A stretch of 64,000 nt of DNA, from positions 93,886 to 157,885 of the forward strand of contig JAPEVF010000043.1 of assembly GCA_029747585.1 (NCBI GenBank), written 5' to 3'. Position numbers and translations under genes: made by a program. The notes under the pieces were generated by a model. The model saw nothing but the letters and a program-made list of their open reading frames with translations, had not been told where the DNA came from and searched no databases. Shown one piece after another: positions 34,201 to 43,990 of this stretch. The DNA comes from Pleurotus djamor. Taxonomy: Eukaryota; Basidiomycota; Agaricomycetes; Agaricales; Pleurotaceae. How positions within the stretch are numbered: the stretch's first letter is position 1; each line of letters opens with the position of its first letter.

Positions 34201-36731
34201 CATCACGGCGAGGCCAGTTTGGCTGCGACCATCATCAACTTGGCCCAAAACTATGTCGGAAGCAACAATATCAATCTACTGATGCCCAATGGTCAATATG
34301 GTACCCGTGATCAAGGCGGAAAGGATCATGCCTCTCCCCGTTATATTTTCACTGAAGTTTCCCCGTTAACTCGCATGATATGCCACCCTGCGGATGACCC
34401 TCTCCTCAAGAGGCAGACCGATGACAATCTCCTCGTCGAACCCGAATGGTACATGCCTATCCTTCCTTTGGTCCTGGTCAATGGTGCCGATGGTATCGGG
34501 ACAGGTAAGCTTACTATCTTTCCTCTGCCTCTCCGATCGCTGAGATCATGTCTTCCTAGGTTGGAGCACATCAATTCCATGCTACAATCCTACTGATATT
34601 GTCGCCAACATTCGTCGCTTGATGAGGGGCGAGGAGGTCGTGCCCATGCTCCCGTGGTGGCGAGGGTTCAAAGGCGAAGTGAAGTTAGTCGCCAAGCACA
34701 AATACGATGTCACTGGCTTCGCTAAGAAAGTGAACGACACAACTGTGGAGATCACAGAGCTGCCGATCCACAGGTGGACCCAAAACTTCAAGGCCGAGCT
34801 CGAAGCCATGATCGGTGAGAAAGGAGATGGTGTTGTCAAGGTCAGTCTTTTTTCTGTCCACTTAAAATGTTTTTNATTGACTTCAGTCCTACAGGATTAC
34901 AAAGAATACCACGATAACCTCAACGTCCACTACGTCGTCACCATGCCTGCGAAGGAACTTGAGAAAGCGGAACAACAAGGATTTGTCGAATTCTTCAAAC
35001 TTACTACCAAGATCAACACGAGCAACATGATGTGCTTCGATTTCGAAGGGAAGATCAAGAAGTACGATTCCCCCGAGGAAATTCTTGAAGAGTTTTACCC
35101 CATGCGTTTGGCGTATTACCAGAAACGCAAGGTAACCATCCTCTTCACTTCGGGGAGCTTCACGTTCAAACCGCTTTTTAGGATTATATGGCGGGCGAGC
35201 TACAGTTGGCCTTTGAGCGCCTGAGCAATCAAGCTCGCTTTGTGCAGATGATCGTCGACAAGGAGTTATCTGTCTCTAACCGCAGGAAGGCGGAAATTGT
35301 GGCCGACCTTCGCAAGCACAAGTTCCGTCCTTTCCCCAAGGTGTCCAAGGCTAAAGCCGCTGGTGAGCTTGAGGAAGTTGTCGATGGCGGGGAAGACGCC
35401 GCAGATGAGGAAGAGGAGAAGGAAGATGGCTCAACTACCGATTTCGACTATCTTCTTGGCATGGCTATCTACAGTCTCACGAAGGAGAAGGTTCGCTTCG
35501 CGTTGTTTGTCCCAAGATGTGTTTCTCATTGCATCCCCCTTGCAGATCGGAAAACTACGACAGCAAGCGAATGAAAAGGAGCTGGAGTTGATGTCTCTCT
35601 TGGAGAAAACCCCCATTTCAATGTGGAGCGACGATCTTGACAAGTTCCTAGACGAATGGGAGGTTCGTCTTAGCTTTGCAAATCCGCGAAACAGCTTTAC
35701 TGATAGGGCTCTAGCATTCGTACACTGAATGGATGTCCCAGGCGACCAAAGATGCATCCGGGAAACCTATCAAGAAGCGTCAAGCTGTCCTTGAGACTCG
35801 CAAATCTCTCACTGGATTCTTCAAACGCAAGGCCGGATCTGACGATGACGACTTCAAACCGACTAAGGCCGCACCGAGAAAAAAGGCCGCCGCCCCGGCG
35901 AGCAAGAAGGCCAGCACCAGTAAAACGAAGGAAGAGAGTGATGTTGAAGATATCAAACCTCCTCCTGCCAAGCCCGCGAAGAAAGCTGCTGCACCCAAAG
36001 CCGCTTTGAAGAAAGAAAGTGACTCAGAGATGGATGAACCCGTTGCCCCAAAGCCGAAACGACAGGTCAAGAAACCCGCGAAAGTAGTGGAGTCCGACGA
36101 GTCGGACGATGACCTAGACCTTAAGCCACCGCCCCGGAAGGTGTCGGGCACCTCGAAACGACCAGCTAAAGTTGAATCTGATGACTCCGATGTCGAAGTC
36201 GTCGAACCACCCAAGACGAAGGCGAAGGCTAAGGCTAAGGCGAAAGACGATGAATCAGAAGTTGAGGCGCCTCCCAAAAGCAAGGGTAAAGCTAAGCGCA
36301 AAAGGTAAGCATTCTGAAATCTCCCCTTTTCAAGTCCTTAAGCCAACTTGATGAACAGCCTTGATGACGAAGACGCAAGCGACGATGAGAAGCCTGCCAA
36401 AAAGAAAAAGCCTACCCCTCCTAAGCAGAAGTCAGTCACCGAGTTCTTCAATGCCCCTTCGGGTGCCGGTGCTTCGAAAAAGGCTCCAGAGAAACGCAAG
36501 GTATCGCAGAGTATGAAGCCAGCATCGCCGCCCAAGGCCAAACCCAAGACCAAACGTCAGGTTAGCGATGACGAAGACGATATGGATTTCGATGATGTCC
36601 CACCTCCTCCACCGCGTAATACCGCACCTCGAGGTGCGCGAAGGGCTGCTGCCAAGCCCGCGTATATCGAGATCGGCTCCGATGATGACGAAGGGGATGG
36701 GGACGATTCACTCTTCCAAGATGAGGATTAG
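31231..36731 (+). CDS. TOP2: DNA topoisomerase II
   Basis: About 1,450 residues over many short introns. The type IIA topoisomerase passes one duplex through another with ATP in the nucleus. N-terminal ATPase: EHILKRPDSYIGS, FFKIVDEILVNAADN, VYNNGKGIPVEMH, GGRNGYGAKLANIYSHEFTI and the QTK-loop region SQTKETLTLP. TOPRIM: TLILTEGDSAKSLAVAGL, PLRGKLLNVREA and the metal-binding DQDHDGSHIKGL. Cleavage domain: GLKPGQRKVIWGCFK, EHAAYHHGEASLAATIINLA, and DHASPRYIFTEVSPL, whose Tyr (codon about 34342) is the DNA-linking residue. GADGIGTGWSTSIPCYNP follows. The long tail is a Lys/Asp/Glu/Ser-rich disordered region with repeated KAKAKAK-type tracts. One N (about 34875) lies in an intron. Length and all catalytic motifs are normal for eukaryotic Top2. 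Confidence 0.97.
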
Positions 36732-37428
36732 ACTTCTCTCTTTNCTTTTTCGCTTCCTCTCACCTTGTATGCCTTTAATCCTACTACTTACCACTTCCCC
36801 AAACTTATACTGTTCACCTCTGACGAATTCTAGATGAACTTCTTGGATGTAACATAACCGTGAGAAGGAAATCAAGAAGCTGGCTGAGAAACGTGGACCC
36901 GATGTCGACGCTGTAGAGTGGTTGCCACATTTGTTCGTAACAACTATTTTCGTGACAATGCCTCCAGGTTTGGAGCTCGGCCAACTACGACGGGAATATG
37001 TGCGCTATTGCAGTGACGGACCTAGACGAATCCTTGACGACCCTTCGCCTCCTGCGAGCCCCTAGGGGAGGGCTATGTTATGTTGAACTCGATAGGTCGA
37101 CTGGCGCGTTGAGGAATAAACGGTGAGCCCATGAGAAGCCTAAGCGTCTCGATTACACGCTTGAATACTGAGCATACGTAACTACATAGTTCTAGTTAGG
37201 TTGCACCTGGAGGAAAGCACGTTTGCCATCGGAGAGTGAAATCCGTCCTCCAGCTTCGTCAGATCTCGAGCTGTTGCGATTTAGTCTTCAGCTCACCGTC
37301 ACCATCCAAATTGTGTAATGTAACAGAAGAATATATCAACACGGGCCTACAAACAAACCTTGGGGATACATAGTAAATAAATATACGAGCGAGACCTTTT
37401 GGGCGGTGAAACAACTGGGCGAAACCAA
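36732..37428. other. Intergenic with a coding-like fragment
   Basis: Tail region of TOP2 and of member 6, which converge. Between about 36860 and 37125 there are short plus-strand segments of coding character in different frames: KEIKKLAEKRGPDVDAVEW, then NMCAIAVTDLDESLTTLRLL continuing to GGLCYVELDRSTGALRNK. No start, no clear splice sites and no family recognised. It may be a relic. Confidence 0.35.
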
Positions 37429-38733
37429 TTACGCAGGCGACCTATCATTATAGTATGAAGGCGGCGGCCCACTGGGACTAGCAATGTCCAACACCCCGAC
37501 ACTCCTCCCTGAAGCTGTCTCCTGAATCTCATACACAGTAGACACTTGATTACTCCTTCCTGAAACACTCCCAGTACTAGTTGCTGCGCCTCCCGCTTCA
37601 GATCCCGGACCTGAACGCCCTATGATTGGGAAAGCAGCTGAATTGGGAGGGGATGATTTTGGTTCGGATCGAGCCTCAGGATTGGGTCTGAAGTCGTTGA
37701 AAGGAACGATGCCATTTCGCGGGATGGAAGAGGCAGAGGTAGGTGGTGATGAAGTTGTCATGGTGGTGTTGGTGTTATTGATAGGAGAGGGGGGTTGGGA
37801 ACGACGACGTATACGGAGAGGGTATCGCGAAGCGAGCCAAAAGGCGAAAAGACCAGCAAGGAAACCACCGATGGCAGCACAGACTCCCGCGACTATCACA
37901 GATGTTCGTGATGCACCGTTGTTGGAGGAAGCTGATTGCGAGCCTGAGTCCGAATTTGGATTGGAAGTGGGCGCTGGAGTAGCGGGTTGTGTGACTTGCT
38001 CCAAAGAGTCGTCAGTCCTAGACACAGGTCAGAGATCACTTTTTCACTGAGGAGGGTATAAGAAACGTACGTATATATGACGGAATCAAGGAACATCATC
38101 ACTTGATCGAACTCGGTATTCTGTCGACCGTTTTGGATAACAAGGGTGTGCTCTCCCAGAGACAGACCGTCTCGTCCGAAAGCATTACGACGATAGATAT
38201 ACTGTTGAGGTGCTGGTTCAGTGTATGTTCCAGCAACGAGCCCGTCGATGGAGAAGGTAATATCGACATTGCCTCTGTTGATAATCAGAAATTATCGGTG
38301 AGTGACAGGGTATCATGTACTCACAACACACCAAAGACGGTGCTAGGACCGACGATACAGTTGACATACACTGCAGTGCCGTTGAAGACCAAAGTCGCAG
38401 TCTTTGGGAAATCGCCGGTTTGATTGCGAACAAAGGTGGAAGACGTCCAGGTCCCTAAAATACCGGATCAACGCCCAATAAGTATTCGACTCATGGATCG
38501 CTAGATGCGTAAGCAGAGCACGTACTGTTCGTCGTCTGCAAAAACGCTGGGCGGCATCCCTCACAGTTGCTGAAGCCATGAGCGAACCATCCGTCGCTGT
38601 AGGATATATTTCGGCCAATCCGCGATAAAGACCCAAATTGATCGTCAACAGTGACATTGAAAGGCGCCGCAGAGATCAAGGAAGTGCCAAAGAGCAATGG
38701 GTATAAGAAACACAGATAGAAAAGGGGAGCCAT
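37429..38733 (-). CDS. Single-pass membrane surface-family protein, member 6 (diverged)
   Basis: Signal peptide MAPLFYLCFLYPLLFGTSLI, APFNVTVDDQFGSL, ISYSDGWFAHG, the Cys pair NCEGC, NRTWTSSTFVRN across the first splice in the family phase, ATLVFNGTAVYVNC, GNVDITFSIDG, GEHTLVIQNGRQN and FLDSVIYT. The membrane span is VIVAGVCAAIGGFLAGLFAF, followed by RYPLRIRRRSQ. The long Ser/Pro/Asn-rich tail contains VSTVYEIQE and ends PSGPPPSYYNDRSPA (PPxY about 8 residues from the end). Compared with members 1-5 the ectodomain carries extra residues before GEHTL, and QNGRQN replaces QNGDPN, a feature shared only with member 7. The ATG at 38731-38733 is used; a GTG just upstream is ignored. Confidence 0.85.
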
Positions 38734-39479
38734 CACCGCCGTCTAATGGGAAAAGAAGAAGAGAGCAGATTGTGTCCGGGAGAGGTGTTAAAGAGCACCA
38801 TAAGGTACCAAGAGTATCATGATGCTGAGGAACCCCGTTGGGAGTTCAATACCACTTCAGACCTCTTGGGCATGACACAGCATCCGAAACTCTCGTCATC
38901 GTGGCATATGGAACTGTGGAACAGCAAAGAGAAATCACGGGGAGTATCGGGGTAATTTCTGATGGATAATTGCAGGAATGAGTAATTGTGTCAAAGTTCC
39001 CCATGTACGCAGTCCGATTCGGACTTTTTATACCTGGAAAGAGAGAGTACTTATCCGCCACAAAGGATTTCCAAGAGTGCGCTAACTCACTATGGAGCGT
39101 CATTCGGGCGCGAAGGGAAGCTCGACGCCAGTTGACTAGAAAGCTGTCTGTTTCAGTGCTCGGGCAGCATCGCAACAACTTTACATGTGCATTGTACAGA
39201 AAGCCGACGCATACTGCGTGAACATTTGTTTTCCTGCGTCGCGAAGAGGTCAGTACCTGGACTTGTGACCGAAGGAAAATCTCAAGCTCACTGAGCAGTA
39301 AATGTCAAAGCTTGGCAGCGACGTTCAGGTGGTCGATCAAGAACGTCGATCTCTTCAGGGTTGCTTCCGTCAAGGACCGGAATGGTGAAGCCCCTTTCGA
39401 TTCAGGGGCGTGCCTTCGAAGAAACAAAATTAATTATCAAGTCCTATGGAGTCCTATTATTCCGGTGTATATACATAGA
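38734..39479. other. Spacer between members 6 and 7
   Basis: Promoter of member 6 (a TTTAAC box on the minus strand near 38790) and 3' flank of member 7. No gene is supported. Confidence 0.45.
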
Positions 39480-40758
39480 TTAGACTAGGTTCGACGAGTG
39501 ACTATAGTAGGAAGGCGGCCTGATGCCTAAGTATGAGTCTGCCCCGCTGTCGGCGAGCCTGAGCGGTGGAGGCAGCTGCGGTGGAGGTAGCTGCGGTGGG
39601 GGACTCTGCAACTGTGTCTTATCTCTTCGCTCTGTGATATTGGAGCGTTCGCTAGAATAAACAGCAAACCCAGAGAATGGTGCTGGTCTGGTATCTTTTG
39701 ATCGTCGCAGTATTGATGCATTGATGATCTTTCTACGAGAGTACCAAACGATGAATGACACGGTCGCTAACCCGACGAGGCCTCCGAACAATCCAGCAAG
39801 AACGGCTGCAACGTCTGGGGAATGCCTTCTCCGAAAAGGCCTCTGGTTTACACGCTCAGGGTCGGTGGCTTGAGGTGGAGGAGTGGTGGAAGTGGGTTGC
39901 TCGAAAAGTCCAGAGTCCGAAGTCGCTGGATTTGCTATGCGGTCCTGGTCAAGACCATCGTCCGCGCTGCGTAGAAAGAAAGGAGCTGGGTGATTAAGGT
40001 ATCCTTCCTACGCAGGGAGCACACTCACGTATAAACAATGGAATCAAGGAAAATAACGGCCTCGTCGAAGACCCCGTTTTGTCTACCGTTCTGTATTAAC
40101 AGATCGTGGCGTCCGATGGTTAAGTTTGTCCTCTGGTAAATGGTGGTGTATTCATCAGAGGCTGGAGGGGACTGCACAATATACACCGGTGGTGAATCAT
40201 CTATAATGAATGCTATCTCGGTATTGCCTCTGCGTTCGACATCGATGTTAGGGACAGCTCTTGGATGGATTAAGCTTCTTACGGTGTACCGGAGGCCGTC
40301 CTACGGGATAGCAGGCAGTTTACATAGATGGCGGTACCTGTAGGTGGTTAGAATCTTTATGGGTCACCAACCAGAAATATGGTACCATTAAAGGTCAAAG
40401 TAGCGGTAGACGGTTGGTTCTGGAATGTATCTTTCGCGTCAAATATGGAGCCTTTCCACGTCCCTAAGGTGGACGTCTGGGTGTATATAGTCGCAGATAC
40501 CAGAGTCAGCTCACCGTTCATGATCGACTGACGGAGGTCGGGGGAGCGCAAGCAACCGCGATCGGCGCGACAGTCTTCAAAGTCATGATCGTCCCACCCA
40601 CCACTGAACCGGATTGTGATTCCCTCTGTCCCCTTGCGAGGAAAGGCTCCATATCTATCATCGACAGAAATGTTGAATGGCTTTGCAGAGGCACGAAGTT
40701 GGGATATGTGAAAGGATAGTAGAAAACATGGGATTATCGTGAGCCACATCATTGGCAT
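39480..40758 (-). CDS. Single-pass membrane surface-family protein, member 7 (diverged)
   Basis: Signal peptide MPMMWLTIIPCFLLSFHISQ, KPFNISVDDRYGAFP, ITIRFSGGWDDHDF, a widely spaced Cys pair (DCRADRGC), GTWKGSIFDAKDT, ATLTFNGTAIYVNC, GNTEIAFIIDDS, GRHDLLIQNGRQNG, FLDSIVYT and ADDGLD. The membrane span is AAVLAGLFGGLVGLATVSFI, followed by YSRRKI. The tail has a proline-glutamine repeat (QSPPPQLPPPQLPPPL) and ends GIRPPSYYSHSSNLV (PPxY about 9 residues from the end). This is the most divergent copy and forms a head-to-tail pair with member 6. The PPxY motif survives although the rest of the tail has changed completely. Confidence 0.85.
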
Positions 40759-41240
40759 GGACGATGGGTGAGCGCGAATGTTCGGGAGGAACCATCTTTG
40801 AAGCCTTTAAGTATGATGGCTTCATTTGAATGAGATGAAATGCTGTTTAGTGATAACATGGTGTGTATCGCGTCGTCTTTGGTGACGGTCAATGACGGTA
40901 GTAATCGTCGGTGCTAAATAAAAGGAACGATTCACGCACTCGCATTTGATGCTCGGAGTCATGCCTACTATGTTCTTGCGTAGTGCTGAAGATAGAAGAT
41001 AGGTCACGGGTCGACGACAGCATGGACTGAGTCGTTGCCAATGCGCACAAGCGTGGATGATGCCCCTGACGACTCCTAAATGAGCAAGAATGGCACAGCC
41101 TCGATCGGTCAGTCCCAACAGCATCGTTCGACCGTGCCAGCTTATGACGTGAAGCAACACCAAATCTTCCTCCTAAACGCCCTTTTCTCCTTCCACCATC
41201 GATTTCCCAGCTTTCCTCAATCCCAAGACCTGCCTCAGCC
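40759..41240. other. Divergent promoter region between member 7 and the OSBP gene
   Basis: No coding character. A CTTAAAGG box lies on the minus strand about 50 nt upstream of member 7, similar to boxes upstream of other members. Confidence 0.4.
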
Positions 41241-43424
41241 ATGATGGGCCTTTTCAGCCAGGCAGGTTCCCAAATCCGCAGGGCACGCGGTTACACCGAG
41301 GAGGACTCGGCACCAGTTGATACTGAAGCGGATGATACATCTATCTTGTTCGTCCTTTCTTACCACTTCGTCGTCTGGGCCAAGCTCAAGGATTTCTCGA
41401 CTTTTATTTCACCAAACTCCTTGGAATGTGGGCTACTTCTTGCGATGCTGACGATGACGATTGGAACAGAGACGAGAATGAGGGATCTATCATTTCTTCA
41501 CTGATTTCGCAGTTGCGGTGAGTGCAACTTCATTGTTTTAGGAGAGTTATGGTTCTGACGTTTGGTGTCGTGTTTCTCTTTGCTCATCGTTGCCCGCGAC
41601 GTGCAGAGTAGGCATGGATCTGTCTCGTGTGACGTTCCCGACGTTCGTGCTGGAGCCTCGAAGCATGCTAGAGCGCATTACAGACTTCATGTCGCATCCT
41701 GATCTCATTTTTGGGTGCGTTTCTCCTCTCCTCTCTTTTGCTTTCGAGCCCCCCCTGAAAAGACACCGACATGTACCCGAAATTCCCTTGGAATGCGACT
41801 CTTAATGACACTCAAATTCCCCTCGTCGTGCACAACGGATGTCTTGGTCATGGTCTTCCTGCGGCTCACCCGGATATCCCTATCAATGTTTGACGCGTCT
41901 GCTGATACAATTGGGTTTACTCCGATAACCAGGGCGGAGCATTGCAACGATCCTGAGGAACGCTTCATCCGAGTGCTGCAGTACTATCTTGCAGGTTGGC
42001 ATATCAAGCCCAAAGGCGTGAAGAAGCCGTGAGTCATTCATACACATAATTCGGCTGCGCCATCACAGCGCGCCTGCCTTCGCGCAAACCCCCTTCCCGC
42101 AGCTGACCTGTGATACGTCCTACAGTTACAATCCTATACTGGGAGAATTCTTCAGATGCAGATATGACTACGAGGACGGGACACGGGGTTTCTATATCGC
42201 AGAACAAGGTGAGCAACACGCGTAGTCTGTCCATGAATTAGGTTGCCGATAAGCCTTTGCTTAGTGTCTCACCATCCACCCATTTCCGCATTTTTCTACA
42301 TCTCGCCTGCCAACCGAGTAACTATTCTAGGCGAACTCAAACCGAAATCCAAGTTCCTCGGAAACAGCGTATCGACTACCATGGAAGGGGAGAATAGGGT
42401 GAGGTTACTTGGTGCCATGGATGATGGAGGTGCGTAAAACCCTGTCGTGAATGTCTCGTATGTGTTGAATCTAACCTTTCTCCCCCTCCCATCCTTTCCT
42501 CCCATGTCGTGCCGTTATGGAACTCACCTGACGCGTCGCTTATCGGCTTCACTCGCGTATGGTTACCGCACCAACGTGCCATCTAATCTACATCTCATCT
42601 CCATGAACTGTCTCTGCTGACGCTTCCAGAGTATGTCATCACGATGCCTAATATGTACGCCCGCGGAATCCTCTTTGGCAAGATGGTACTCGAGCTTGGC
42701 GATACGTGTATTGCCAAGAATGAGAAGCATGACCTGTATTGCGATCTGGAGTTCAAGACGAAGGTACTATATGGTGCTTCTCTGCCGCGAGTAAAGAAAT
42801 ATTGATGTCAGGTTGTGCTAGGGGTTCTTTTCTGGCACATACAACGCTATCGCTGGGCGGGTGAGGAAGAAGACCAACGATATAGGTGAAATATCGGGAC
42901 GATGGAGTCATGTCATGGATTTTAAGGAATCCAAGGTAATTTCGTTCATATGTTCCTTACTAGAATGCTCCTTGCTTACCCTTTTCACGCAAAGACCGGC
43001 AAGAAACGCGTACTTTTCGACGCCGTCAAGGACGGACAAAGAATCTGTCCAAAGTGGGTTGCTCCAGAGGAAGAGCAAGAACATAACGAGTCGCGGAGGT
43101 TATGGAGAGATTTGACGACAGCGATCATTGCGAAGGATATGGTGGCTGCTACGACGGCGAAATCGGCAGTGGAGGATGCACAGAGGGAGGAGAGACGTAT
43201 TCGTGACGAGAAGGGCGTTCAACATGTTCCGAGGTTCTTCAAGTTGAAAGATGGGAGATGGATACCCAAGATTGAGTACGTGTGGGCTTTTGTTCCGCTC
43301 TTTGCCCTCTATCTAATGCATTTCGTTTCCTTTCAGCATCCCTACTGACCCGCATAACGCGGACAACGCTATACAAGAGTGGATATGGCCACCCGTTGCA
43401 CCGTCTGTTACATCCAAGACATAG
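41241..43424 (+). CDS. Oxysterol-binding protein, Kes1/Osh4 type
   Basis: Lipid transfer protein exchanging sterol and PI4P between membranes. Recognised segments in order: GSIISSLISQLR, VGMDLSRVTFPTFVLEPRSM, LERITDFMSHPDLIFG, YYLAGWHIKPKGVKKPYNP, LGEFFRCRYDYEDGTRGFY, and the family signature EQVSHHPPISAFFYISPANR. Then ILGELKPKSKFLGNSVSTTM, EYVITMPNMYARGILFGKMV, GFFSGTYNAIAGRV, ISGRWSHVMDFKESK, PKWVAPEEEQEHNESRRLW and a closing IQEWIWPPVAPSVTSKT. There is no PH or ankyrin domain, so this is the short cytosolic class. Many short introns. The N-terminal exon MMGLFSQAGSQIRRARGYTE is plausible, but its junction to the next exon near 41330-41470 is not resolved. Either ATG (41241 or 41244) could start. 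Confidence 0.92.
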
Positions 43425-43990
43425 ACAGCATACACATTTCAGAGCACTTGTCATTCACGATCGCCTTAATATTTTTAGTCTACTCTCCCCTCATTCCTAC
43501 TTTTTCTCCACAGCTTCATCGAGCACGTTATCCTTCTCAACCAGCATTCATAATCCATTCAGTCTTTGGTCACTTAAAGAAATTCCCTCTGATTTTCCAA
43601 TGGCTTTCTTTAAATAATCTGTAGAACTATATGTTAAAAGCTATAATTCCTTCCGAATTCCTCCATTTTCGAAAAAAAAAACATTAAGAGGAAAAAANGA
43701 GACAGTGGAAAATGATGTGCGGTATACAGATGATATAAACGACAATGAGACAGCAAGCGTTAATGGGGGCCGATGATAATATGGTAAGGAGGGTATCCAG
43801 GAAAGACAGTCAGACAAATGATTGGAGGGACGACAAAAGGGGACCGCAGAGAGACAAAGATGGATGCATGCAGGAAAAATGCGACATAGGAGTAAGAGAC
43901 TGGTATCGTAAAAAAGGAAGTAATGCACACAGTATATGATGTGGAACAGACAAATGAGAGGGTGGCTTTAACAGAGAGAGGAGGTATTAT
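43425..43990. other. Intergenic between convergent genes
   Basis: Contains T-rich and A-rich tracts (poly-A run before an N at about 43698). Open frames lack coding character. Confidence 0.5.

Noticed and set aside
35780..36301. Long minus-strand frame opposite the TOP2 tail
   Set aside because: It mirrors the Lys/Glu/Ser-rich repeat codons of TOP2 and has no independent features.
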